Of a stretch of 29,145 nucleotides of DNA, positions 8,267 through 18,591 are shown piece by piece. The stretch's first letter is position 1. Every line of letters begins with the position of its first letter. Position numbers and translations under genes: made by a program. The notes below the pieces were generated by a model. That model saw only the letters and a list, made by a program, of their open reading frames with translations, did no database searches and had not been told where the DNA came from. The stretch lies in the NCBI GenBank assembly GCA_001839685.1, contig MLAK01001175.1:1-29145 (forward strand), written 5' to 3'. This DNA comes from Tritrichomonas foetus. Its lineage: Eukaryota; Parabasalia; Tritrichomonadida; Tritrichomonadidae.

Positions 8267-11200
8267 ATGCGAACATCGAAGAATGAAGTGTCATGTGATA
8301 ATTTCGTTTTCTTGAAGGTACAAAAGCAGTCCCTTATCGACATTCTCAAGTACTTTCTAAACGTCAAATTTCCTGACAATATAATCCCACACGAAGCGCA
8401 AATATATCTCGATACTTTGAAACAGCCCTCCATAGATAAGATGCAAATCACTACAATATCAGAAAATGCAGACTCTCTTCTATCTTTGCCAGACATTTTA
8501 GCACCAATCGCCTCTACTTTTCGTTTTGATATTAATCTCCTCAGAAAATACGCAAATTCCGAAAGGAAGTGCTTTCCTCACGTCACTTTTGCTTTCATAT
8601 TATCGTGGTTTTGCATTCGAGATCTTAACCCATTCACATCGGATTTGCATTATTTATTGGATATCATTAATGAACTTCCAGAATTAGTGAGTCAGAACAT
8701 TAAACGATTTTGTCTTAAGGAAACCTTTTCGCATTATATTCAAAGCACAAATCAAGCAGTTGAACTCGAATTATTTCGAAAAGTTTTAGATGATTGTGAT
8801 GCTTATTTTTTTGACCTTGCTGTTGCTGAATTTTGGGCTTCTAATGATTCATGTACCCAACTATATATCATGGAACTAATCTCAATTTCAATTGAAAAAA
8901 ATCACGATACTTTTTTTGAAAGTAATTTTTCACCACTTATTTCCACACTTTCTCCTTTCCTAGAAATACTTGATGCTAATGCCCTCAAACTTTTAACTCG
9001 TCTTTCTTATGTAAAAGAAGATAGTTCTTTAATTTCCGCAATTTGTGGTCTTCCCAAAATAATTGAAAATAATATAAAAAATCAAATTGTTTTCCCATTG
9101 CCACAAAAAGAACTTTTCCCAATAAATAGTTTTTCTGACTTTATTTATAATTTTGATTCACAAGATACTCTTCCAGATGGACTTAAACCATTATCGATAA
9201 ATTTATTTGATGAAGGTCAAAATATAGAGTTACTTATTCCGGAAAATTTTATTCAAATTTCTGTTACTCTTTCTAATTTTGTTGGTGATCTTACACAACA
9301 ATGGACAAATTTGTTTTTTGAATCATTTGCTAAATATATTCTTGATTTACACAGTAATGAAATGTATCTAATTTTTGTTCTTCTTATTACAAAAATAGAG
9401 CATGGAAATATGACGGACATTATAATTCAAGCTTTACTTCATCCAGTCATTTTTTGTCCAGGTATTACTTTATTTAATTCGAGTAATCTTACTGATTATT
9501 CTTTAGTTTTTTCAATACGTAAAACTGTTTTGGATCTATTTTTAACTAAACAACAAAAATCAATGGCAAATGTTTTGAAAATGCTCCGGAAATATTCGAT
9601 TTTATTTGCAGAAATTATTGGACGGATACATTCGAAGTTATCATACTTTAATTTAGATTATATAACAGGGGAAGAAACTTTATCACCCATAATTCATACA
9701 CTTTCACAACAATGGGTACTTCTAAAGAATTATCAAAATGATGAAAAAGTAGAAATTATTCGTTCAGCACGTTCCACAATTTTTATATTTCTATTTACAA
9801 TTTTAAATATTAAAAAGGTTTGTATTCGCTGTTTTTCATCTGCAACTTTTGTCTGTGGATTTTTACCAAGAGCACTTGAACCATCGCTTCAGGGCTCCGT
9901 TTTATCATCACTTTCTAAATTTTTCATGTTTTATGATAAATCTTTGAATTCAACAATCGATATAACGACAACGAAGCAAGTTTTATGTGGAATTTTTGAT
10001 GTTTGCCAATCGGGAAATACAAAACTTGCTTTAGATCTTCTTAATGTAATTAATGAAGCTGCAGCAATATATCAATTGCCTGAATTTTTTGAACCACTAA
10101 CTCCTTCAATTACTTCATTTCTAAGTAAATATCCATCCAAATCATTTTTAACACAAACATTTCAATTATTTTCTCAATTATCTTTAACTTCAGCATCATT
10201 TGAATTGAATCATAGCCAAATTCAACAAATATCATCTGCTGTTCGAATCGTCGAAGGAAATGATCCATCTAATGACACAATTTCTGCTTTGCTTGGTTTA
10301 ATTGGCTTAAGCCGCAATGTGAATTCAAACGCGATGTTTTTAATTAGGAAGCCATCAATTATCACACTTTTATTTAGTATTATTCGTTCAAGAAGTAAAC
10401 TTGAAGATTTACTTAATTTCTTCAATAAATTATGTAAATATTCTATCTTTAATGTTTGTCAATGCCATCGGGGCGAATTTGATTTTCTACTTCTTGAAAT
10501 GATGAATAACATTTCTAAACCATTTACTTTTCGTGGGTGTAGTTTTGATGCTTTAGTTGATATTGATTTAATGAAGCGAGTTGCATTGCCTTTATTGATT
10601 AATATTGCATCAATTATTTCGAGTAATGCAGTTGCCACAAAATTAATGCGCTTTATTTCACTCAGACAAGAATTATCAGTTACAATTCTAAACAATTTAA
10701 ATGCAAAGCTTTCATCATTAGTGAAAATGTCACTTCATATTATACCGGTAGATTTCACAGGAGAACCATTATTTGTTATAAAAGGAATAAACTCATCATC
10801 AATTAATCAATGCTATTCAATGCAAATGTCTTTGCTTGTAGATAAGCCTTTAACTGTTGCAAATAATCAAAAACATATTATTTTTGAACTTGATGATCCT
10901 GATGACGAATTAAAAATCAGTTATTTAGTTAGTGGTGATTCAATAATTCTTCAAGTGTCAACTGATAGTAATTTTTCTTCGTGCGTATTATGCCAAAATT
11001 TCCCAAATTGTACATGGATGAAAATTTCTTTGATTTTTTGTCGAATTGACAACGATACAGGAAATTTCATATTCATTATGAATGACTATGTGCCAAATCA
11101 TTTCACTGTAAATTGTCCTAATATGAAAAGTTCTAACATTACTGCATCAATTGGCTATACACAATTATCATTAAAAAGTACATGTAGTAATTTTGGTAAT

Positions 11201-14200
11201 TATACTTCCAATGCTTATGAACGTTTTGAAGATAAAAATGGATTTCCATGTTTTATTGGTAGATTTTGTTTTTACCCAATAATCATTTCTAATGAGTTAT
11301 GTCAAGGGTCAGCAAATATTCGATCACATCGATATAGTGAAGTTAATGCATATCCACTATTTTCTTATCCTGAAGAAGAATATTCAAATTCTTATCGTTT
11401 AAATAATGGGCGTGAAAAAACCGTTAATCAAATGAAATCAATATTAGAAGTATTTGGTGATTCGCAAATTTTAGATTATTTACCTTTGTTTCCACCATTA
11501 GACAGCATGCCTGAAATGTTTCCACAATTACTTTTGTCTTTGATTTCCACAATAATTTCATACTCATCGAAACAACAAGAAAATATCGGAGTTTTTCCCG
11601 TAATCGCTCAATTGTTAATGGAATCTAACCCAAAACGATTAACATATTCTTTATATCAACGATTGTTTGCATTTATTGATTGTTGCACCAATGAAAGTCT
11701 CACACAAGAATTAATTTCACATATATTATTGAATTTTGAACTATGGATCAAGGCAGAACCTGCACACTTGAATAGAATTGCGGCACATTGGGGCTCTTCT
11801 TTATATGCAGCATGTGGACGCTTATTAGATGAAGCAATGAGTTTTAGTTCATTAATAGCTTTAATTCGAATGTATTTCTGGTTTTGTCCAATTGAAGCAG
11901 ATATAATTTGCGGAAAAAATCGATCATCTGATTTCGATATTGATTTAATTCGCCAACACATTGATCGTTTACTTACTTCTATAATCAAAGCTAATGGATT
12001 TAAACCGAAATATGTCTCTGCGATCCTTTCACATTGTGCATCATGTCAAGATACAAAGCAAGTTATTCATTTTCTTGCTCTTTTTAGAAATAATTGCATG
12101 AAATTGAACCAATCTGTAATAAAACAACTATTTTTCTTTTTCAAACCAAAGAAAGAGGCAATTTTCATTGAAACTTTAAAAGCGATTTATACTATCGCTT
12201 CGAAAGATACCATTTCTTCAATTATTTATGAAATTATTTCTATTTTAAATAATCTATTCTGCACAGAATTTTTGTTAAATAATCTCCTTGATATTTTACA
12301 TGAATTTCCGCTTACTTATCCAATTGCCATTTATATCTCATTTTCACTTGGAATCACTGCAATGGAGGCAACATCAAAAAGATTGAAAGAAATTGAAAGT
12401 ACTGCATACCCATTAATTATAAGAGATGATCTTTGGATGATCTACCCACTCCTTCTGGCTGTGAATATGCCAAGCCCAGTAAATTTAAACGCGATTTTTT
12501 TCATATGCTCAGTAATCAATGAAAACTTTAATGTTGATATACTTATCAAAGTTTTAACAGCACTTGATTTCTTCTCAGCAGTCACCAAACTTCCCTTTGG
12601 AGAGCTTGAAGAAAAAATTATTAAAATTATTATTGATTTAAATTTGACAAATACCAACATTATAAGAAAAGAATTATTTGAAATTGGAGCAAAAATTATC
12701 CTTCTTCATTCATCACCAAATAGTTCTTCATTATCACAAGCATATAAAGTATCACCATTTTATAGTAAAGATGATGATCTGACAAATAATAATAATACCG
12801 ATAATGATTTGTCAATTATTCTACAGTCACATCAAAATCAATCACCATTTTTATCATCCACTGGTATGCCACAAACTCGTTTCTCACCAAATACGATAAA
12901 ACAAATATCAGCAACTTTAGATCAACCATCGAAACAAGACTCTCAAAACAATTTTGATTTAATGAGAAGTGACTCAAATTATATGATATTTGATTTACCT
13001 GAAGCAAAAACTCGAAAAATGCGAAGATCTAAGACACTATCATTAACATTTGATTCATGGAATTTCATGAGTTGTCCCAATTCTGATGAACCTTACATAG
13101 TTTCTTCAATTAATGACTTAATTAGCATATTCTCAATTGACCAGTCGAAAATAAAAGAATTTCGTTTTGGTATACATTTAAGCAACATTCAACAAAATAA
13201 CAATCTGAATAATCTAACAACGAATCAAAATAATAATCAAATTACTAATTTCAATAATAATGGCATAAGTTTTTATCATAATGAACTTTTTGAAAATGTT
13301 TGTAATCTAGCTTCTTCTTTTGATAAGCCACAACAAAATGTTTTTAATACCACTTTATACCATGTTTCTCAATATTTGAATGATGTTTTAAATCGACGTA
13401 AAATTGAAAGTGTTTATACAGATTCTTTACTTCATTTCTTTCATGAAGAATCAACGATTTGGACTGCTCGAATTAAAAACTTTATTGTTAAAAGTAAAAA
13501 ATATTTTATGTCTTCACATGCAAATGCATTAACTAATTTGTCATTCTTTGGAAAAGCAGAAGTTGGTATTGCATTTGAAGATATTGAAGAAAACAAACTA
13601 TTCCAACGGGATACCTTACTTTATAGTGGAAGAATGCGCTCTTTACTTGAAAGACGATTTGGTGACATTTTAAACGCCGATAATAAATTATATAGACATA
13701 GTTTTCGCTTCTGTGCGAACTTTTCCCAACCAAAATTGTGCCAATATCCACAACATGAAACATTTTATATTAATGAGGCAACAATTTCCCCTGAAATATC
13801 AAGTTCTATTGTGTTTAACTATCCTTGTAAGATTGTGAAAATTATTGATAGCATTTTAACAAACTTTATCTTAACTAAAGAAAGTATTATTCTTGAAGGT
13901 CATAAAATTATTCCATTATCTGAATTAAAAATGATTTTAGTAAGACGATTTATGCAAAGAAAGACCGGAATAGAGTTATTTACAGATAGTGGGAGAGATA
14001 TTTTAATCGATTTTTCACCAATTTCTTCAAAAGTGATAATTAAAGGTTTTAGAAGTGTGAAGTTACCAGATGGTTGTCTTCTACAGCGTTTTAGTGTATT
14101 TAAAAACTTTTGTAAAAATGCTAATAATGCTACTGAGTCTTGGATCTCTCGAAAAATGACGAATTTCGAATATTTAATGCAAATTAATATCTTTAGTGGT

Positions 14201-16216
14201 CGATCTTTTAGAGATGCATCAAATTATCCAATTTTACCATGGGTTATTACTGACTATACAACCTCTGCATTCTCTTTAAATGATATTGGGATGTTTCGTG
14301 ATTTATCCTATCCAATTGCGGCACAAACTCCTTCGTCACGCTCAATTCTTCATAGTAAATTTGATGAAAATATGCCCGCATGCGATGAAAATGCAATGTT
14401 TATGAATGCACCATCAAATCCAACAATTGTTGCACATTGGCTCATAAGAATGGAACCGTTTACAGCCCTTCATATTGATTCTGAAAATGGCCGCTTTGGA
14501 TTTTCTTCAAGATTATTTAAATCGTTAGAACAAGCAATTGAACAAATGCAAATAAATACATCCTGCTGGGAATTAACTCCTGAGTTCTTTAGTCAACCTG
14601 AAGTCTTTTTGAACTTAAATCAAATCAATGGAATTGGGAGTGATGATGTAAAGATGCCAAAATGGTGTAAAGATGCATTTGAACTTGTTTATATACTTCG
14701 AAAAGCTTTAGAAAGTGAAATTGTGAGTGAAAAGTTAAATAAATGGATTGATTTAATGTTTGGTATAAGTTCATCAGGAGAAGAAGCGATTGAAAGATGT
14801 AATGTGTTTTTGCCAATGCTTCTTACGAATGTTTGGAAGAATGAAAATGAAAATGAAGATGATAGAAAATTGCTTATTGAATCAACTCTTCAAAAAAGTG
14901 GACAAATGCCAGCAACACTTTTTAAGATGGCACATCCAACAAGAAGTCCAGAAAAAATTATTGATCCTATCGTTGATAGAACCACAGAAGTTTTAATCAC
15001 CAATAATGATGTTCGAATTGAAGACGCTTCAGTTTTCATTGATACAAAATTTTCCGAGAAAAACAAATGCGAACTATATCTTCTTCTTATCTTCACAGAT
15101 GGATTTGTTGGAACCTATAAACTCATTTTCGACATCACAAATACCAATTCTAGCAATCGCAAGAGTTCATTTAATTCCACTAATTCTGATTCTATTGATC
15201 TTCACAGCACCATTATTTTTAACATCAACAACTTGAATAATACAAATAATCATAACAATGGTACAAATGAGAATATTGATACAAATGAGAATAGTGATGC
15301 AAATGAAAATAGTGGTAATAGTATATTTAACAATAAGAATGGAATCATTGTAAAAGAAGTGATAAAAATGAATAAAAAAATGAGTTTGCCCAAAAAAGTG
15401 AACTTTACAAATTTTGAACAAGGAATCATTGTGTGTAGCACAAATAACCAAGTTTCTATTGTTTCTCCAACTGCAAATATTATTGATGTGGACATAAATA
15501 CATGTCCTAATAATGATTGTTTTGAAAGCTCCAATATTTTTGTTACTTCTGGTGATCAAAATTCCTTTGTTCTCGTAAATAATGATGGTACTGTTTATTA
15601 TTCACCAGATCCGCCGCATGTACAATCCACTATTTCATTGGCAGCATTTAAAGATGTTGAAGAACATCGTCAAGCCTTTGAAATTGGTCGTGTTCATTGT
15701 GAAAAACCACTTTCAGCTGCAATTTCTGAAAATTTTAGATCAATTGCAATTGCATCAATCGAAGGTGGTGTTACAATTTATTCCCTTCCTGATGCTTTAT
15801 ACTTCTGTAAATGTGATACTGACCATGAAATTGTTGAAAACATGATTTTTACACAAGGTTGGGGATTTATTGCAACAATTACATCAAAAAGCATGTTTTT
15901 GTTCAATATTAATGGTTTTTGTATTCGAAAGATCCCAAGAATCCAGCCAAATATTGTCCTTTGGTGTACTTGGAAATCTGACAAAGGTTTTGACTACATT
16001 GGTGCAATTCTTGAAGATGGTGGAGTCATTGTTTGTGAAGCCTTTTATTTGAATTTTGGAAATCCGATAGCTTATCTTCGTGGAGCACCTGTGATGATCC
16101 AATATATTAATGAAATCAGATCGTTCATTGTAATTACGAAAAATCGATCTGCTGTTGTTATTCCATATAATTATACTGAGTTATTATTTTTCTTTATTTT
16201 ATTTTTTTATGTTTAG
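8267..16216 (+). CDS. Giant BEACH/WD40-repeat protein (LYST/neurobeachin-like, 2649 aa)
   Basis: BEACH proteins are large cytosolic scaffolds acting in membrane traffic, lysosome size and autophagy. In order: a long helical armadillo-like N-terminus (about 1-820); a concanavalin/LamG-like beta-rich domain (about 830-1010); more helical repeats; a Ser/Asn-rich disordered insert (about 1500-1680) with poly-Asn; a PH-like domain (about 1780-1950); the BEACH domain (about 1955-2190), shown by RKMTNFEYLMQINIFSGRSF, LPWVITDYT, FRDLSYPI, RMEPFT and ALESEIVSEKLNKWIDLMFG; then C-terminal WD40-like repeats (about 2245-2640), interrupted by an Asn-rich repeat tract. The initiating ATG is at 8267; the frame's preceding TTG is ignored. 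The C-terminus ends in an odd Phe/Leu/Ile-rich tail and a TAG stop outside TAAA. Which BEACH class it belongs to cannot be settled by eye. Confidence 0.93.
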   Translation: MRTSKNEVSCDNFVFLKVQKQSLIDILKYFLNVKFPDNIIPHEAQIYLDTLKQPSIDKMQITTISENADSLLSLPDILAPIASTFRFDINLLRKYANSERKCFPHVTFAFILSWFCIRDLNPFTSDLHYLLDIINELPELVSQNIKRFCLKETFSHYIQSTNQAVELELFRKVLDDCDAYFFDLAVAEFWASNDSCTQLYIMELISISIEKNHDTFFESNFSPLISTLSPFLEILDANALKLLTRLSYVKEDSSLISAICGLPKIIENNIKNQIVFPLPQKELFPINSFSDFIYNFDSQDTLPDGLKPLSINLFDEGQNIELLIPENFIQISVTLSNFVGDLTQQWTNLFFESFAKYILDLHSNEMYLIFVLLITKIEHGNMTDIIIQALLHPVIFCPGITLFNSSNLTDYSLVFSIRKTVLDLFLTKQQKSMANVLKMLRKYSILFAEIIGRIHSKLSYFNLDYITGEETLSPIIHTLSQQWVLLKNYQNDEKVEIIRSARSTIFIFLFTILNIKKVCIRCFSSATFVCGFLPRALEPSLQGSVLSSLSKFFMFYDKSLNSTIDITTTKQVLCGIFDVCQSGNTKLALDLLNVINEAAAIYQLPEFFEPLTPSITSFLSKYPSKSFLTQTFQLFSQLSLTSASFELNHSQIQQISSAVRIVEGNDPSNDTISALLGLIGLSRNVNSNAMFLIRKPSIITLLFSIIRSRSKLEDLLNFFNKLCKYSIFNVCQCHRGEFDFLLLEMMNNISKPFTFRGCSFDALVDIDLMKRVALPLLINIASIISSNAVATKLMRFISLRQELSVTILNNLNAKLSSLVKMSLHIIPVDFTGEPLFVIKGINSSSINQCYSMQMSLLVDKPLTVANNQKHIIFELDDPDDELKISYLVSGDSIILQVSTDSNFSSCVLCQNFPNCTWMKISLIFCRIDNDTGNFIFIMNDYVPNHFTVNCPNMKSSNITASIGYTQLSLKSTCSNFGNYTSNAYERFEDKNGFPCFIGRFCFYPIIISNELCQGSANIRSHRYSEVNAYPLFSYPEEEYSNSYRLNNGREKTVNQMKSILEVFGDSQILDYLPLFPPLDSMPEMFPQLLLSLISTIISYSSKQQENIGVFPVIAQLLMESNPKRLTYSLYQRLFAFIDCCTNESLTQELISHILLNFELWIKAEPAHLNRIAAHWGSSLYAACGRLLDEAMSFSSLIALIRMYFWFCPIEADIICGKNRSSDFDIDLIRQHIDRLLTSIIKANGFKPKYVSAILSHCASCQDTKQVIHFLALFRNNCMKLNQSVIKQLFFFFKPKKEAIFIETLKAIYTIASKDTISSIIYEIISILNNLFCTEFLLNNLLDILHEFPLTYPIAIYISFSLGITAMEATSKRLKEIESTAYPLIIRDDLWMIYPLLLAVNMPSPVNLNAIFFICSVINENFNVDILIKVLTALDFFSAVTKLPFGELEEKIIKIIIDLNLTNTNIIRKELFEIGAKIILLHSSPNSSSLSQAYKVSPFYSKDDDLTNNNNTDNDLSIILQSHQNQSPFLSSTGMPQTRFSPNTIKQISATLDQPSKQDSQNNFDLMRSDSNYMIFDLPEAKTRKMRRSKTLSLTFDSWNFMSCPNSDEPYIVSSINDLISIFSIDQSKIKEFRFGIHLSNIQQNNNLNNLTTNQNNNQITNFNNNGISFYHNELFENVCNLASSFDKPQQNVFNTTLYHVSQYLNDVLNRRKIESVYTDSLLHFFHEESTIWTARIKNFIVKSKKYFMSSHANALTNLSFFGKAEVGIAFEDIEENKLFQRDTLLYSGRMRSLLERRFGDILNADNKLYRHSFRFCANFSQPKLCQYPQHETFYINEATISPEISSSIVFNYPCKIVKIIDSILTNFILTKESIILEGHKIIPLSELKMILVRRFMQRKTGIELFTDSGRDILIDFSPISSKVIIKGFRSVKLPDGCLLQRFSVFKNFCKNANNATESWISRKMTNFEYLMQINIFSGRSFRDASNYPILPWVITDYTTSAFSLNDIGMFRDLSYPIAAQTPSSRSILHSKFDENMPACDENAMFMNAPSNPTIVAHWLIRMEPFTALHIDSENGRFGFSSRLFKSLEQAIEQMQINTSCWELTPEFFSQPEVFLNLNQINGIGSDDVKMPKWCKDAFELVYILRKALESEIVSEKLNKWIDLMFGISSSGEEAIERCNVFLPMLLTNVWKNENENEDDRKLLIESTLQKSGQMPATLFKMAHPTRSPEKIIDPIVDRTTEVLITNNDVRIEDASVFIDTKFSEKNKCELYLLLIFTDGFVGTYKLIFDITNTNSSNRKSSFNSTNSDSIDLHSTIIFNINNLNNTNNHNNGTNENIDTNENSDANENSGNSIFNNKNGIIVKEVIKMNKKMSLPKKVNFTNFEQGIIVCSTNNQVSIVSPTANIIDVDINTCPNNDCFESSNIFVTSGDQNSFVLVNNDGTVYYSPDPPHVQSTISLAAFKDVEEHRQAFEIGRVHCEKPLSAAISENFRSIAIASIEGGVTIYSLPDALYFCKCDTDHEIVENMIFTQGWGFIATITSKSMFLFNINGFCIRKIPRIQPNIVLWCTWKSDKGFDYIGAILEDGGVIVCEAFYLNFGNPIAYLRGAPVMIQYINEIRSFIVITKNRSAVVIPYNYTELLFFFILFFYV
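15263..15316 (+). repeat. 18-bp tandem repeat (3 copies) in the BEACH coding region
   Basis: Three in-frame copies of RCAAATGARAATAKTGRT lie at 15263-15280, 15281-15298 and 15299-15316. They encode repeated (T/A)-N-E-N-(I/S)-(D/G) hexapeptides inside an Asn-rich loop of the WD40 region. Length variation between strains would be expected here. Confidence 0.85.
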
Positions 16217-16453
16217 AATGTAAATGTTATATATTTCTTTAATATCCTCTTTTTGTTTTTCAATTATTTCAAAAGAGCTAATCTCGTAATGAATTTACTA
16301 TTTTTGAAAGTGAATCATGAACCTTGATTTAATAGAAGAAATAAAAGTCTGAGATTTGATAAAAGATATAACATTGAATATGAAAAAAGAAGATAAGATA
16401 TGATTGACCAAATTTCAATTCAATTAGAATAATTAAATGTAACCATATCAGAA

Positions 16454-18463
16454 ATGATTTTTTATTTTCTTCACTTTTCTGCGTGTACTGTAATTGGAAT
16501 TGACTTAGGCAGCAGCGTATTAAGAGCCTCAATTCTCTCGAGAAATCAACCTCTCAGAATTGCCGTAAATATGAACTCAAAGCGAGAAACACCAAATATT
16601 TTTGCATTTTGGAATCGATCCAATCCCAAGCAAAATATTTCAAGCGTCGACATTAACAAACTAGACGAATATGAATGGTCTTTTGGAGAAGCCGCTCAAT
16701 CCCAGTGCTTGAAAAGACCGCATTTATGCGTATATGGAAATCACATTGACGACAAGCAATATTTATCGTTTTTCAAAGGCTATGAAATAACAGCTCTTTC
16801 TCTATATGAGGCAATTCACTCACTCACAATCGGAGAACTGATTGAAGATTCCATCAAATTGGTTATTGCAGTTCCTCCAATTTTATCGATGAAACAAAAA
16901 GTTTTACTTTTTACTGCAGCGAAATATGCAAATGCTGATATTGTTCAATTTATCGATTCGACAATTTGTCCTGTTCATCTCTACGCTTTAGAACGACAGT
17001 CGAAATATTCAAACAGTATAGAAAGAGTCGCTTTCATTGATATTGGAAGTTCGTACTCATCTGTAACTATTGTTGAGTTCGATGGAAAACAAGAAGATCC
17101 AAAATACATTCAACTTTCTGCCACTTTTTCTGAAGTTGGGGGAAGTTCACTTGATGAAGGTTTATTAGATTTAATTTCAAAAGAAAATCATATTGATTTA
17201 ACAAATTTAAAAGTAAGAAGTTTACTTTTGAATGAAATTTTAAAGGCTAAAAAGATGCTAGTGTTTCTGAAATCAATAAATATTAAATTTGAATATCCAG
17301 GTACAGAAAAAATCGTGAGTTTTAATCTCACTGAACAAAATTTATTAAAAGTTTCTCAAAAATTCAATGAAACAATGAAGCAATTAATAAAAGATGCATT
17401 AAAACAAGCTAACATTGAAAAAGTTAGTTCAGTTGAATTAATTGGTGGATCATCAAGAATTCCTTTCATTATGGAGCTAATTCAAGAGCAATTTCACGTT
17501 TCGTCAGTGAGTCATTCATTAAATGCAGAAACAGCCGTTTCAATGGGTGCTGGGTATTTCGCTGCATCAAAAAGCAACAGTTTTGTGATAAAAAAAGTTA
17601 ATGGATCTTCTTTAATTCGATCAAATGTCTCTTTACAAGTTCAAAATGAAAAAATAGAATTATTTAATGAAAATGACTTGAATGATTTTGTTAGAACGGT
17701 AGAAATTGGCTCAAACTTGTTTTCTATTCATATAAATAATCAACTTTATTCAAAATACCGAATCACTTCGAGCAATTTCAAAAATAATGATAATCATAAT
17801 CATAAGTATAATGTTACTTTTGTTTCTGGCGATTTTTTGCTACCTTCCGTCTTTTCAAATGGAAATTATCAGATTGAAAGAATGAAGTCAAGTTGGGAAT
17901 TAACCAAAGAACAATTTACAAATTCTGAAAATAAAATAAATAAATTAATCATGAATTTAGACAAGAGACGAAATACAGCGAAAGCAGCAAATGATTTCGA
18001 AGAATTTATGCTGAAAATAAAGAAAATTATTTCTACCACAAAATCATTGAATAAAAGTGACATAATTCAACTTGAAAAAGTGTTGACCGAAGCAGAAATT
18101 TGGTTTGATGATGGCATAGAAAGGAGTCAAATTGAGTATGAAAATAAACTTACTTATATCAAAAATAATTCAGTTCAAATAATTGAAAAAGAAAACAGAA
18201 TAAAGAAGTTTGAAGAACTTAAAGAAGAATTAAACAATATCAAAACAATATACAATAAAGAAAATGCTTCAGATTCACTACTAAGTTTCATTGATGAACT
18301 TGAAAAGTGGCTTGAAACTAACAAAAATATAGCTTCATCATCAGAAATTAAAACAAAAACCAAAGAATTAAAAAACATGTTGAAAGAGAACCATAATAAA
18401 AACAATAACTCCAAAAACAATGAAACAATTAATCTAGCAACAGCAGTTCAACTCGAAAAATAA
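16454..18463 (+). CDS. Lumenal Hsp70-superfamily protein, Grp170/HYOU1/Lhs1-like
   Basis: The 669-residue product begins with a short hydrophobic leader (about 1-14), then an Hsp70 nucleotide-binding domain. Visible are the phosphate-1 loop GIDLGSS (15-21), RETPN (44-48), phosphate-2 IDIGSSYSS (195-203), VGGSSLDEGL (228-237) and the adenosine motif GGSSRIP (331-337). Divergence of phosphate-2 from the usual GGGT and the linker following GAGYFAASKSNSF recall the ER nucleotide-exchange class (HYOU1/Lhs1) more than BiP. A small beta region (about 380-470) and a Lys/Glu-rich helical C-terminus follow. It probably acts in the ER lumen as a BiP partner. Oddities: no HDEL/KDEL-type tail (it ends AVQLEK), and it is shorter than animal Grp170. 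It follows the BEACH gene after 237 nt and converges with the next gene. Confidence 0.85.
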   Translation: MIFYFLHFSACTVIGIDLGSSVLRASILSRNQPLRIAVNMNSKRETPNIFAFWNRSNPKQNISSVDINKLDEYEWSFGEAAQSQCLKRPHLCVYGNHIDDKQYLSFFKGYEITALSLYEAIHSLTIGELIEDSIKLVIAVPPILSMKQKVLLFTAAKYANADIVQFIDSTICPVHLYALERQSKYSNSIERVAFIDIGSSYSSVTIVEFDGKQEDPKYIQLSATFSEVGGSSLDEGLLDLISKENHIDLTNLKVRSLLLNEILKAKKMLVFLKSINIKFEYPGTEKIVSFNLTEQNLLKVSQKFNETMKQLIKDALKQANIEKVSSVELIGGSSRIPFIMELIQEQFHVSSVSHSLNAETAVSMGAGYFAASKSNSFVIKKVNGSSLIRSNVSLQVQNEKIELFNENDLNDFVRTVEIGSNLFSIHINNQLYSKYRITSSNFKNNDNHNHKYNVTFVSGDFLLPSVFSNGNYQIERMKSSWELTKEQFTNSENKINKLIMNLDKRRNTAKAANDFEEFMLKIKKIISTTKSLNKSDIIQLEKVLTEAEIWFDDGIERSQIEYENKLTYIKNNSVQIIEKENRIKKFEELKEELNNIKTIYNKENASDSLLSFIDELEKWLETNKNIASSSEIKTKTKELKNMLKENHNKNNNSKNNETINLATAVQLEK

Positions 18464-18591
18464 TGCCAAATAAAAAGTTAAAAATATTTAATTATATTTT
18501 TAACTTTTGTTTGTTATTCATCTTTCTGATTTTATATATATAAAACAATCTTTTAATTTTTGTTTTATTTAATTTTTATTATTTTTATAAT

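Noticed and set aside
15167..15559. 130-codon minus-strand frame opposite the BEACH WD40 region
   Set aside because: It is antisense to Asn-rich coding sequence. Its Ile-rich peptide reflects AAT/ATT complementarity.
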